Shown: in pieces, positions 35,423 to 44,500 of the stretch
Numbering within the stretch: the first letter of the stretch is position 1
Layout of the letters: each line of letters starts with the position of its first letter
DNA from: an uncultured Prevotella sp.
GTDB taxonomy: Bacteria > Bacteroidota > Bacteroidia > Bacteroidales > Bacteroidaceae
Reading direction: 5' to 3'
Assembly: GCA_900314995.1 (NCBI GenBank)
Contig: OMXK01000047.1
Location: 1 to 46,824, forward strand
Length of the DNA stretch: 46,824 nucleotides
Position numbers and translations under genes: made by a program
Notes under the pieces: model-generated
What the model was told of the DNA's origin: nothing
The model's database searches: none
The model's input: only the letters and a program-made list of their open reading frames with translations

Positions 35423-35510
35423 CGGAGAGAGGGGGATTCGAACCCCCGAAACGCTTTTGACGTTTACACGCTTTCCAGGCGTGCCTCTTCAGCCACTCGA
35501 GCACCTCTCC
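35423..35510 (-). tRNA. tRNA-Ser (GGA)
   Basis: An 88-base class II tRNA. Acceptor arm GGAGAGG with TCTCTCC, discriminator G; anticodon stem CACGC/GCGTG-like with loop CTGGAAA giving anticodon GGA; a long variable arm (GTCAAAAGCGTTTC region) as expected for serine; T-arm GGGGGTTCGAATCCCCC. The CCA end is not encoded. It is followed directly by exbB. Confidence 0.97.
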
Positions 35511-35525
35511 TCATTAAATTGCTTG

Positions 35526-35533
35526 CAAAGGTA
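35526..35533 (-). promoter_or_regulatory. -7 box for tRNA-Ser and probably exbB
   Basis: TACCTTTG on the minus strand, 16 bases upstream of the tRNA 5' end, the expected distance for a tRNA promoter. There is no separate promoter between tRNA and exbB. Confidence 0.7.
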
Positions 35534-35558
35534 GTATATTTAGCGCAGAAACTACCGA

Positions 35559-36329
35559 TTAGGGATGTATATTTAATATTTTTTCGCAGTTTGCATTGGT
35601 ACGGCGCGTCATCTCTTCCTCGCTCACACCGTATGCTTCAGCCAGTCGGCGGAGCACATAGGCCACGAAAGCGGGCTCGTTACGCTGCCCACGCATCGGC
35701 ACCGGAGCCATATACGGCGCATCGGTCTCCAGCACCAGCCGGTCTAAGGGCACCACGGCTGGCAGCACCTCGGGCAACGGACTTTTCTTGAAGGTCGATA
35801 CCCCGCCCACGCCGAGCACGAACCTATCGAACTGCAGCAGTTCCTGAGCTTCCAGTGCATTGCCCGTAAAACAGTGGAACACGCCGCCGGCCAACTGATT
35901 TCTATAGCGTTTCAGGATGGCCACCAGTTCGTTCTGAGCCTTCCGGCAGTGGATCATCAGGGGGAGCTGCAGCTCTACCGCCCATTTCACCTGTTCCTCG
36001 AAGGCCAGCAGCTGTTCCTGCTCGAACTCGCGGCTCCAGTAGTAGTCGAGTCCCACCTCACCGATGGCCACCACTTCCGGTGTGAGGTGCCGACGGATCT
36101 GCGCCAGCACCTCACGCCAGTCTGCCCGCACCTCTTCAGGGTGCAAGCCCAGCATCGGATAGCAAAAGCCCGGATACTGGCGACAGAGGGCCGGCACCGT
36201 CTCACATGAGTTCAGGTCGATTCCGGGTATACCGATTGCCTCTACCCCCACCTCACGGGCACGGGCAATGACATCGGCCAGGTCGGTCTTGAACTCCTCG
36301 CCGTCAAGATGGCAGTGGGTGTCTATCAT
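35559..36329 (-). CDS. tatD: TatD-family metal-dependent hydrolase
   Basis: A 256-residue TIM-barrel hydrolase. Metal ligands are present: HCH (His5, His7), Glu in VAIGEVGLDYYW, His in LPLMIHCRKA, His in FHCFTG and Asp in LVLETDAPYM. TatD proteins are 3'-5' DNases/RNases or D-aminoacyl-tRNA-related hydrolases (family knowledge). Last gene of the tonB / polyprenyl synthase / tatD run on the minus strand. Confidence 0.95.
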   Translation of the reverse strand: MIDTHCHLDGEEFKTDLADVIARAREVGVEAIGIPGIDLNSCETVPALCRQYPGFCYPMLGLHPEEVRADWREVLAQIRRHLTPEVVAIGEVGLDYYWSREFEQEQLLAFEEQVKWAVELQLPLMIHCRKAQNELVAILKRYRNQLAGGVFHCFTGNALEAQELLQFDRFVLGVGGVSTFKKSPLPEVLPAVVPLDRLVLETDAPYMAPVPMRGQRNEPAFVAYVLRRLAEAYGVSEEEMTRRTNANCEKILNIHP

Positions 36330-36359
36330 TGACCATTAACCATTGAACATTGACCATTA
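36327..36359. repeat. 12-bp direct repeat spanning the gene junction
   Basis: CATTGACCATTA occurs at 36327-36338 and 36348-36359, with a related CCATTGAACATT between. The first copy includes the tatD start codon and the second the stop codon of the polyprenyl synthase gene. Such ATTGACCATT repeats between genes are common in Bacteroidales. Confidence 0.75.
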
Positions 36360-37331
36360 GCTCTGGCGTTTCATCATGGCGGCGGCGTAGGCTTTCAGCT
36401 CAGCCTTGCGGTCCTCACTCACGCTCACCTTGGCCAGATAGTCCTTCGCCTTGGCATAGCAGGCTTCCATCTTCTCCTCGCAGAGCTGGCGGATACCAAT
36501 CTCGTCGTAGAGTCTCGTCACGGCCTTCACCTTCTCGTCGCGGTTGAATTCCTTGGCCTCAATCCAGCCCATCAGTTCCTTGCGCTGCGCTTCGTTGGCG
36601 CGGTTCACAGCATTGATGAGCATATAGGTCTTCTTGTTTGAAGTGATATCACCGCCGATATTCTTGCCGAACACCTTCGGGTCGCCATACACGTCGAGCA
36701 GATCGTCCTGCAACTGGAAGGCCAGCCCCACCTGTTCACCAAACTTGTACAGATTGTCCTGATCTTCTTTCGAGGCACCTGCGAGGATGGCACCGATCTT
36801 CACGGCACATGCCAGCAGCACACTGGTCTTCAGGCGGATCATCTCGATGTACTCTTCCTCTTTCACGTCGTTGCGGGTCTCAAACTCCACGTCGAGCTGC
36901 TGACCTTCATCAATCTCGTAGGTCGTCACCAGGAAGGTGTTGAACACGTCCTGCAACTTGTCGGCCTCACAGGCACCGATCCTGCCGAAAGCCTGCAACA
37001 GCATGGTGTCGCCCGAGAGGATGGCCTGGTTGGGATCCCACTTCCGATGCACGGTCTCATGACCGCGACGCATGTCGGCATTGTCCATCAGGTCGTCGTG
37101 CAAGAGCGTGAAGTTGTGATAGGTTTCCAGTCCGATGGCCTGTGTCATAATCCGTTCAGGATCATCCTTGAACAGATTGTAGGCCAGCAGCATCAGCACG
37201 GGTCTCACACGCTTGCCGCCCAATGACAACACGTACTTAATGGGGTCATACAACCTTGAGGGCTTGCGGTCATACTTGATCTCGTCAAGGGCCTCATTTA
37301 CTTTCTTCAATAGTTCCTCTGACTTATACAT
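36357..37331 (-). CDS. polyprenyl (isoprenyl) diphosphate synthase
   Basis: A 324-residue all-helical prenyltransferase. The two Asp-rich Mg-diphosphate motifs are present: DDLMD (79-83, first) and DDLLD (209-213, second), with GGKRVRP at 38-44 for IPP binding. It condenses isopentenyl diphosphate with allylic diphosphates; the chain length cannot be told by eye, so no symbol is given. It follows tonB by 9 bases. Confidence 0.93.
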   Translation of the reverse strand: MYKSEELLKKVNEALDEIKYDRKPSRLYDPIKYVLSLGGKRVRPVLMLLAYNLFKDDPERIMTQAIGLETYHNFTLLHDDLMDNADMRRGHETVHRKWDPNQAILSGDTMLLQAFGRIGACEADKLQDVFNTFLVTTYEIDEGQQLDVEFETRNDVKEEEYIEMIRLKTSVLLACAVKIGAILAGASKEDQDNLYKFGEQVGLAFQLQDDLLDVYGDPKVFGKNIGGDITSNKKTYMLINAVNRANEAQRKELMGWIEAKEFNRDEKVKAVTRLYDEIGIRQLCEEKMEACYAKAKDYLAKVSVSEDRKAELKAYAAAMMKRQS

Positions 37332-37340
37332 ATTATAATA

Positions 37341-38030
37341 TTACATGTTAAATACCACGGGAATACACACTTTCGTGCGACAGGGCTTGGCGTTCATCAT
37401 GCCGGCCTGCCATTTAGGCATCATCCGCAGCACCCGCAACACCTCATTGTCGCACGAGGTCTCCAGCTTCTCTGTCAGTTCCAGGTCACTGATGCTGCCG
37501 TCGGTGTTCACAACGAACTGTGCCACCACTCTGCCCTTCACCTTCCTTTTCTGGGCCAGGGCGGGATATTTCAGGTTCTTCGTCAACCATTTCATGAACT
37601 CGGCGGCACCACCTGGAAACTGCGGCAGATCCTCGACCACACGGAAGTCGATGGGCTCGTTGTACATATCCACCACCTCGGGCTTCTCCTCGGCCTCCGC
37701 CTCGGGATCGGGTTTTTCCATCAACTCCGGCTCCACCGGGGGCGGCAGTTCTACGTCTTCATCCACCAGGTTCAACTGTTCCGACTTGGGCTGCTCGGCC
37801 TTCTGTTCCTGTGGCAGCATCATCGGAATCTCATCCTGATCGCGCTTCAGGGGCGAGAGTTCCATCTCCGCCTCCAGGTCCTCGTCGTCGGCAAAGAATG
37901 TCCAGCCCGAGTCCGAACTGTTCCATTCCAGTGCCACGAACATGGCAGCAAGCACGACAATCAGCCCCAACAGGAACCCCTGCACCCGCTGATTTTCAAG
38001 ATTTGCCGTGTTACTTTTCTTCACTTCCAT
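37341..38030 (-). CDS. tonB: energy transducer TonB
   Basis: A 229-residue TonB. A membrane anchor (QGFLLGLIVVLAAMFVALEW, residues 17-36) is followed by a Pro/Glu-rich periplasmic spacer (about 60-130) and the C-terminal TonB domain with FPGGAAEFMKWLTKNLKYP, GRVVAQFVVNTDGSI and MPKWQAGMMNAKP. It transmits proton-motive force to outer-membrane receptors (SusC-type and siderophore). The exbB/exbD motor genes lie 2 kb downstream. Confidence 0.95.
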   Translation of the reverse strand: MEVKKSNTANLENQRVQGFLLGLIVVLAAMFVALEWNSSDSGWTFFADDEDLEAEMELSPLKRDQDEIPMMLPQEQKAEQPKSEQLNLVDEDVELPPPVEPELMEKPDPEAEAEEKPEVVDMYNEPIDFRVVEDLPQFPGGAAEFMKWLTKNLKYPALAQKRKVKGRVVAQFVVNTDGSISDLELTEKLETSCDNEVLRVLRMMPKWQAGMMNAKPCRTKVCIPVVFNM

Positions 38031-38072
38031 AATAAAAACGCGATTCTTCCGTTATATACTAAAAAGTAAGTG

Positions 38073-38080
38073 CAAAGGTA
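38073..38080 (-). promoter_or_regulatory. -7 box for the tonB operon
   Basis: TACCTTTG on the minus strand, 43 bases before the ATG. It diverges from the porQ promoter; no clear -33 box. Confidence 0.65.
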
Positions 38081-38144
38081 ATAAAAAAATAAAAAGGTAA
38101 AACAGTAATAGCGTAAAAAGGTGGCGATATTAAGAAATATTTCG

Positions 38145-38152
38145 TAATTTTG
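38145..38152 (+). promoter_or_regulatory. -7 box for porQ
   Basis: TAATTTTG, 19 bases before the ATG at 38171. It makes the longer frame (start 38150) impossible because that start lies in the box. Confidence 0.6.
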
Positions 38153-38170
38153 CGACCGATTTGGAGAAAA

Positions 38171-39178
38171 ATGGGAGAAATGCATTGGATTATCCGCCAT
38201 ACACAAAGGCTGCAGTGGCATAGGCTGCTGCCCCTCCGCCTGTGCCTGATAGTCTTCACGCTTCACGCGCCATTCTCCACGCTCAGCGCCCAGGAGAGCC
38301 AGACGGCCTACAACTTCCTGCGGCTGCCGGTGAGTGCCCATGCGGCAGCACTCGGCGGCGACAACATCTCGCTCGTCGATGACGATGCCACCCTCATCTT
38401 CCAGAACCCGGCACTCATCAACGATGTCAGCGACCGCACCATCAACCTCAACTTCATGACCTACATGGAAGGGGCCAAGACGGCCAGTGCCGCCTTCCTG
38501 AAGGCTGCGGGCGAAAGAGGCACGTGGGGCGTCACTGCCCAGTATATGGACTACGGCAGCATGAAGGAAACCACCGCCGACAACCAGGAACTCGGCACCT
38601 TCTCCGCCCGCGACATCGCCATCGGCGGCACCTTCGCCTATGCCCTGACCAATGAGATCAGCGGCGGCGTCACCGCCAAGTTCATCACGTCCTATATCGG
38701 CAGCTACAACTCGCTCGCCGTCGGGGTCGACCTCGGTCTGAATTACTACCACGAGGACTATGACCTGAGCGTCTCGGCCGTCGCACGTAACCTCGGCGGA
38801 CAGTTCAAGGCCTACAAAGACGACTTCGACCGCATCCCCCTCGACCTGCAGATAGGTGCCACCAAACGTATCGGGCACTCCCCGCTGCGCGTGTCGGCCA
38901 CAATGAGCCGGCTCAACGACTGGAGCGAGGGCTTCGGCCGCCACTTCGCCATCGGTGCCGACGTGCTGCTCGGACAGAGCATCTACGTGGCCGCAGGCTA
39001 TAACTTCCGGCGCGCCAGTGAGATGAAGATCAGCGATGCAGAGGGTTCCTCCGCCCACGGGGCAGGGCTCTCACTCGGTGCAGGACTCACGCTCGAGCGC
39101 TTCAAGCTACACGTGGCCTACGCCAAGTACCACGTCAGCGCATCATCCATATTGATAAACATATCCTACGCATTATGA
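38171..39178 (+). CDS. porQ: type IX secretion system protein PorQ
   Basis: A 335-residue outer-membrane protein. Signal peptide to about residue 40 ([18 protein letters not shown]), then [43 protein letters not shown] and [11 protein letters not shown], which match PorQ of Porphyromonas closely. PorQ, with PorU/PorV, belongs to the T9SS attachment complex at the cell surface. Start at 38171 chosen from the promoter; 38180 is an alternative. It overlaps cmk by 4 bases, a pairing conserved in Bacteroidales. Confidence 0.9.
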   Translation: MGEMHWIIRHTQRLQWHRLLPLRLCLIVFTLHAPFSTLSAQESQTAYNFLRLPVSAHAAALGGDNISLVDDDATLIFQNPALINDVSDRTINLNFMTYMEGAKTASAAFLKAAGERGTWGVTAQYMDYGSMKETTADNQELGTFSARDIAIGGTFAYALTNEISGGVTAKFITSYIGSYNSLAVGVDLGLNYYHEDYDLSVSAVARNLGGQFKAYKDDFDRIPLDLQIGATKRIGHSPLRVSATMSRLNDWSEGFGRHFAIGADVLLGQSIYVAAGYNFRRASEMKISDAEGSSAHGAGLSLGAGLTLERFKLHVAYAKYHVSASSILINISYAL

Positions 39179-39867
39179 AAAAGATAACGATTGCTATCGA
39201 CGGCCACAGCTCCTGCGGAAAGAGCACGATGGCCAAGGACCTGGCCCGCGAGGTGGGCTACGTCTATGTTGACACGGGCGCCATGTACCGCTCCGTCACG
39301 CTCTATGCCCTCCGCCACGACTTCTTCAATGCCGACGGCAGCGTGAAGACCGCCGAGCTCGAAGCGGCCATGCCCGACATCCGCATCAGTTTCAAGTTCA
39401 ATCCAGAGACGGGCCGCCCCGACACCTATTTAAATAATGAGCGCGTCGAGGACGAGATCCGCTCCCTCGAGGTGTCCAACCACGTCAGCCCTATCGCCGC
39501 CATCGGTTTCGTGCGCACCGCCATGGTCGCCCAACAGCAGCAGATGGGTAAGGACAAGGGGGTAGTGATGGACGGCCGCGACATCGGCACCACCGTCTTC
39601 CCCGACGCCGAACTGAAGATCTTCGTCACCGCCTCGGCCGAGGTGCGCGCACAGCGACGCTTCGACGAACTCAAGGCCAAGGGTATGCCCGCCGACTTCG
39701 ACGATATCCTGAAGAACGTGCAGGAGCGCGACTATATCGACTCCCACCGTGAGGTTTCACCCTTGCGCAAGGCCGATGACGCCATCGAGCTCGACAACTC
39801 GAATATGACCATCGCTGAGCAGAAAGAGTGGCTCATGGAGCGCTTCCGCGAGCGTACAGCGCAATAA
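39175..39867 (+). CDS. cmk: (d)CMP kinase
   Basis: A 230-residue nucleoside monophosphate kinase. P-loop GHSSCGKST (9-17), [15 protein letters not shown] for CMP binding, and [29 protein letters not shown] are standard. It phosphorylates CMP and dCMP in the cytoplasm. Its start overlaps the stop of porQ (ATGA), so they share a transcript. Confidence 0.97.
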   Translation: MKKITIAIDGHSSCGKSTMAKDLAREVGYVYVDTGAMYRSVTLYALRHDFFNADGSVKTAELEAAMPDIRISFKFNPETGRPDTYLNNERVEDEIRSLEVSNHVSPIAAIGFVRTAMVAQQQQMGKDKGVVMDGRDIGTTVFPDAELKIFVTASAEVRAQRRFDELKAKGMPADFDDILKNVQERDYIDSHREVSPLRKADDAIELDNSNMTIAEQKEWLMERFRERTAQ

Positions 39868-39924
39868 TTTGTTCGATTTACGTAATTTTCTCATCATTTT
39901 TTCGGTTTTTCTCGGTTTTATTGC

Positions 39925-39932
39925 TACCTTTG
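39925..39932 (+). promoter_or_regulatory. -7 box for the OmpP1/FadL-like gene
   Basis: TACCTTTG, 27 bases upstream of the ATG at 39960. No convincing -33 box in the T-rich region before it. Confidence 0.7.
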
Positions 39933-39959
39933 TAGCCGCAAACCATTAAGACTGACGAA

Positions 39960-41333
39960 ATGATGAGAAAATTATTGTTTTCCACCCTGTTGGCTCTTGC
40001 AGCCACGAGTGCCGTCCATGCCGGCGGCCTGATGACCAACACAAATTATCACATAGCCTTCGACCGTATGTTCGCCCGCGGCGCCAGCACCGAGATCGAC
40101 GCCGCCTACTCGAACCCGGCAGGTCTTGCCTGGGGGCACGAAGGTTTCCAACTCTCACTCAACTTCCAGAAGCCCTGGCAGAACCGCGACATCGAGGCCA
40201 GCATTCCCGGCTATCTGGGTTCCAATTTCGACAAGAAGTACAACGGCGTAGCCTCGGCGCCCATCGTGCCGGCCCTGTTTGCCTCCTACAAGAAAGACAT
40301 GTGGGCCTTCTCTGCGATGATCGGCATCGTGGGTAGCGGTGGCTTCGTGAAATACGACGAGGGCATCCCCATGTTCGAAGTACCCATCCGTGCCCTGCTG
40401 GCACAAGCCGGCATGACACCCGACAAATACAACTACAGCGCCAACATGAAGGGTAAGCAGTATATCTACGGCGGACAGCTGAACATCACCCGCAAGATCA
40501 ACGACAACTTCTCGGCGGCCATCGGTATCAGAGCAAATTACTACGACGGATACAACCGTGGATTCGTCAACGCGAATATGACGGCCGTTCTCAATTCTAT
40601 CGACCTGATCGACCTGCAGCTCGACTGCATCCAGCGCGGCTGGGGCTTCGCACCTATCGTCAGCTTCGACTACCACAACGATAACCTGACCGTCAGCGCA
40701 CGCTATGAGTTCCGCACGAAGATTGCCACCGAGAACGACACCCGTACACTCTCTGCACGCATCAAGAACACCGACCCCGCAACGGCTGCCGCCATGCCTT
40801 ATATCGAAGGGGCACTCGCCCTGCAGCAGTTCGGTGACAAGGTTGCCGCCTATCAGGACGGTGCCGAGACACGCTACGACATGCCCTCATTACTGGCTGT
40901 GGCTGTCGGATACGACTTCACCCCGCAGCTTCGCGCCGCCCTCGAGTACCATTTCTTCGACGACAAGCACGCCAAGATGGCTGGCAACCGTCAGAAGACA
41001 CTGACCCACGGCACGCACGAGATTCTGGCAGGTGTCGAGTTCGACATCAACGAGAAGTTCACTGTCAGCTGCGGTGGTCAGCGTACTGACTATGGCCTCT
41101 CCGACGACTACCAGCAGAACACCTCGTTCGCCTGCGACAGCTACAGCCTCGGCCTCGGCGGCGCCTGGAACATCACTGAGAAGATGCGCCTGAACGTCAG
41201 CTACTTCTGCTCGCTCTACAGCGACTACAAGACCGCACCAAAGGCCAAATACAACGGCACGCCCTACACCGGCACAGAGACCTACAGCCGCTCGAACCAC
41301 GTCATCGGCGTCGGCCTCGACTACAAGTTCTAA
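39960..41333 (+). CDS. OmpP1/FadL/TodX-family outer-membrane transport protein
   Basis: A 457-residue outer-membrane barrel with signal peptide (MMRKLLFSTLLALAATSAVHA). The mature start GGLMTNTNYHIAFDRMFARGASTEIDAAYSNPAGLAW (N-terminal hatch with the Asn-Pro-Ala motif) is diagnostic of the FadL family, and the chain ends with the strand VIGVGLDYKF. These proteins import hydrophobic compounds such as fatty acids or aromatics. The substrate is unknown. It has its own promoter and terminator. Confidence 0.93.
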   Translation: MMRKLLFSTLLALAATSAVHAGGLMTNTNYHIAFDRMFARGASTEIDAAYSNPAGLAWGHEGFQLSLNFQKPWQNRDIEASIPGYLGSNFDKKYNGVASAPIVPALFASYKKDMWAFSAMIGIVGSGGFVKYDEGIPMFEVPIRALLAQAGMTPDKYNYSANMKGKQYIYGGQLNITRKINDNFSAAIGIRANYYDGYNRGFVNANMTAVLNSIDLIDLQLDCIQRGWGFAPIVSFDYHNDNLTVSARYEFRTKIATENDTRTLSARIKNTDPATAAAMPYIEGALALQQFGDKVAAYQDGAETRYDMPSLLAVAVGYDFTPQLRAALEYHFFDDKHAKMAGNRQKTLTHGTHEILAGVEFDINEKFTVSCGGQRTDYGLSDDYQQNTSFACDSYSLGLGGAWNITEKMRLNVSYFCSLYSDYKTAPKAKYNGTPYTGTETYSRSNHVIGVGLDYKF

Positions 41334-41354
41334 GCCATAAACCAACACCAACAG

Positions 41355-41384
41355 AAAATCCCCGCCACCTGACGGGGATTTTTT
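41355..41384 (+). terminator. terminator after the FadL-family gene
   Basis: AAAATCCCCG (41355-41364) pairs with CGGGGATTTT (41373-41382) and runs into T6. Confidence 0.9.
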
Positions 41385-41475
41385 AGTGCTAGGGTCAGGC
41401 CCCAGCACTAAGTTTTGGGGCCTGACCCAAAGGTAAAAAAACTCGGCGGGCATTGCTGCGGGCCGAGTTTTTTGA
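41385..41475. repeat. palindromic repeat element, copy 1, including a bidirectional terminator
   Basis: GGGTCAGGCCCCA (41392-41404) pairs with TGGGGCCTGACCC (41416-41428); an alternative AGTGCT/AGCACT hairpin (41385-41409) competes with it. A second hairpin, A7-CTCGGC (41435-41447) with GCCGAG-T6 (41462-41473), has the form of a two-way terminator. The second part is nearly identical in copy 2 (46341-46444). It lies between convergent genes. Confidence 0.85.
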
Positions 41476-41481
41476 GGGAAT

Positions 41482-41587
41482 AGCTTGCTCACATTTCGCT
41501 CACTTAGTCACGACTATGAGTTTTGCTCGAACTCGTTCACGCTCGGAAATGTGAGCAAGCTCCCATTTCGCTCACTTAGTCACGACT
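41482..41587. repeat. nested inverted and direct repeats at the protease gene end
   Basis: AGCTTGCTCACATTTC (41482-41497) is repeated inverted at 41546-41561, and CATTTCGCTCACTTAGTCACGACT without the last bases (core CTCACTTAGTCACGACT) is repeated directly at 41499-41515 and 41571-41587; the full direct repeat is 24 bases (41492-41515, 41564-41587). The right copy contains the last five codons and stop of the protease gene, so its 3' end has been duplicated. Confidence 0.85.
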
Positions 41588-44500
41588 TTGCGGCCGTTGT
41601 GGATGTAGAGGCCGGGCTTGGCAGGCTGGGCTTCTACGCGACGACCGTCGAGCGAGTACCAGGCACCGTTGGCGGCACCTGACTCGGGCTGGAACGTCGT
41701 GTCGCTGATACCAGTGCCTGATCCACCCTTGTCGTTGAACGAGAACTTAGCGGCATTCACAACCTTGCCGTCGTTCTTGTCGATCAGCAGGGCTACGACC
41801 GTGAGATTCTCCTTGTCCTGAATGCGCGTATTGCCGGTGATGTCGATCTGATAGTTGTGGGTCATGGGCGCATCCTGGGCGATGGATGCGGGCACACTGC
41901 CCTCAATACCGTCGAACGGCTCGTAGGCGGCGACGGGCACATAGTTGTACGACACATTCTTCATCTTAGACTCATCCTTCGTCAGAGGGGCGAGGTTCTC
42001 GTCGGTTGTGCTTGAGCCAGCGTAATAGTTGGACTGGCACCATGTGTCGCCGGTGCCTTTCAGACCGTCGGCCACGAGCAGATAGCCGATGCGGTAGTTG
42101 GCGTTGGCCACATCCTCTACGAAGGTGGTTGTGGTCTTGACGTCGATCGTGTTGTCGTTGGCCCATGAGGCTTCAACCTCGATGCCGGCGGGCACATAAC
42201 TGCGGTGCACGGCCTCTACCTCACGGCTGATGCCAAAGGGCTTGCTGTTGCTGCCGTAGTAGGGATCGACAGTCTCACCGCGATTCACCATACAGCTGGG
42301 ATAGCCCGACACGTTGAGCTGATAGTTGTCGAGGATCATCGGGTCGTCATTGCCGCCACCGTGAACGGCTACGGTAATCACGTTCTTGCCATAGATCTTA
42401 TTCAGGAGTGCCAGAGCAGGAATACCACGGGCACACCAGCCGCACCAGGTGCCGGTAGCCTCTTCGACAAATGCCGTCACCTTGGGTTTCTTGGCCAAGG
42501 TCACCAGCTGACCCTTGGCCGACAAGTTCTCTGTGGTGCATTCGTTGGCCACGCCGTTCACCTTGGTCACCTTGAAGGTCTTGTCCTGCGAACCGAGAGC
42601 GCCGTCGGCCTCCAGCGGAACCAGGATCTCTGAGGTCATCATAAAGCTGACAGGCGACGGAAGATCGAGATGGTGCTCGGTCGTAGTGGAACCGGTGGTG
42701 ATGGTATAGTCGATATTGGTAACGGGCTCGATGCCTTCGCCAACCAGGGTGACGGGCACCTCCACGCTGCCGTTGACAGCCGCATAGGCCTTGCCGAAGT
42801 CGGTCGTTGCTACGCTGGCTGCATACTTCGCATACTCACCCTCCACATAGTCCATCTCGACAATCTTCCTGAAGTTGTCCCATCCCGGGGTGTTGGCGTA
42901 GGCCGCCTTCGTGCCATAGGGCACATAGAGTACGGCTGACTTCATGTTGTCGCCACTGAACACCATCGATGACACGGTAAAGGGTTTCCTGATATGAGAC
43001 ACCACCTTTGTCAACTGGTTGCAGTAGAGGAAGGCCTCGGCCTCGATTTTCTCCACGCTGGCAGGAATCTCGATCTCCGTCAGTGTGAAAATACTACGGA
43101 AGGAGGCTGCGGCAATTTTCTTCACGCCCTCGGGGATCTTCGTGGTAGAGAAGCCCTGGATCAGCGTGTTCGTAGCAGTCTCGATGATGGCGTTACAGTT
43201 GTCGCGCGAATCGTATTTCGGATTGTTCGGGTCGATCTCGAACGAAGTGATGTTTTCACATCCGCCGAAGGGCGATTCGCCTAAATCGGTGATGCCGGCC
43301 GACAGTTTCACCGTGGTCAGATCTTCATCGGCCCAGAAGGCTGCCCATCCTATCGACGTGACGCTATTGGGGAGTTTGACTTCCTTCAGTCCGCGTTTGC
43401 CGCTTAAGGCTGCTTCGCCGATGGCGGTGACGGACTCGGGGATGACAGTAGTCCTGCAGCCGATGCGCAGCGTGTTGGTAGCCGTCTCGATGATGGCGTT
43501 ACAGTTGTCGCGCGAGTCGAACGTGGTATTGCCGGCCTCTACGCTCAGCACCTCGAGGTTATCGGCATAGTAGAAGATGTCCCTGCCGATGGTGGTTACG
43601 TTCTTGGGCAGCACAAACTCCCTGATGCCACTGTCCTGGAAGGCAAACATGCCGATGGCTGTCAGGCTCTTCGGCAGAATGATGTTCTCCAGAGAGAAGG
43701 TGTTAATTAAGGCGGATTCCGGCAGCTCATTGGCGACGGTGCCTTCTCCGCTGACGATGTTAGCCTCAGAGAGATCGATGGTCGACAGCGGACAATCCCG
43801 GCCGCATAAGCTTCTCATGAACTCAAAGTCTTTACTGTTGATGGAGCCTGTCACTTTCAGTTCCCTGATGATCGACTTCCTATCGGCAGGGAATGCCGAC
43901 TCGAGCGTACCGGCAGAAGAGAGGTTGACGCTACAGATCCGTTGATTCTCAAATTCAGAAGCCTCCACGATCGCACGTTCTTCCAATTTGAAGTCTTGCC
44001 ATCCCGGGGCTGCGGCATATTTCGCCTTGGAGCCGTCGGGCACAATCAGGACAGTATTCGGGTTGAGGTAGCCGAAAGCATCATTAGGAATGGATAAAGG
44101 CGTTGCACCATGTGCGATGAAAGTCATGATTGAAGCTCCTTCAAAGACATTCTGGCCCATCTTGGAAACGGTCTCAGGGATATCAAGTTTCCTAATTCCC
44201 AAACGGGCAAAGGCATAATCACCCAAAGCCTTCACCGTGGCAGGAATGGCAACAGTGGAATTTGAAGCCTGAATAAGGGTATTGGTGGCCGTCTCGATGA
44301 TGGCGTTACAGTTGTCGCGCGAGTCCAATTTCTTGTTATCCTTATCGACCGTGATCGACACCAGATTAGCACAGGAGAAGAAAGCTCTTTGGGCTATTTT
44401 CTCCACAGAAGCCGGGATATAGAGATTCCTTATATCATAATTACTCGAGAAAGCTTGCGTCCCGATGGTCTTGATGCTCTTAGGCAGGTCGATGTTTTTC

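Noticed and set aside
35406-35504. Extended start of exbB through the tRNA-Ser gene
   Set aside because: The extension is the translation of the tRNA; the ATG at 35405 gives a normal signal-like N-terminus.
38021-39058. 345-codon open frame on the minus strand opposite porQ
   Set aside because: It is the antisense of a well-recognised gene (porQ), with a low-complexity Val/Gly/Asp/Glu composition caused by GC-rich third positions; its C-terminal-like start region crosses both promoters.
43178-44322. Regular repeats that could suggest a CRISPR array
   Set aside because: Only three copies at unequal distances of 306 and 807 bp, all in frame inside LRR units of a coding gene.
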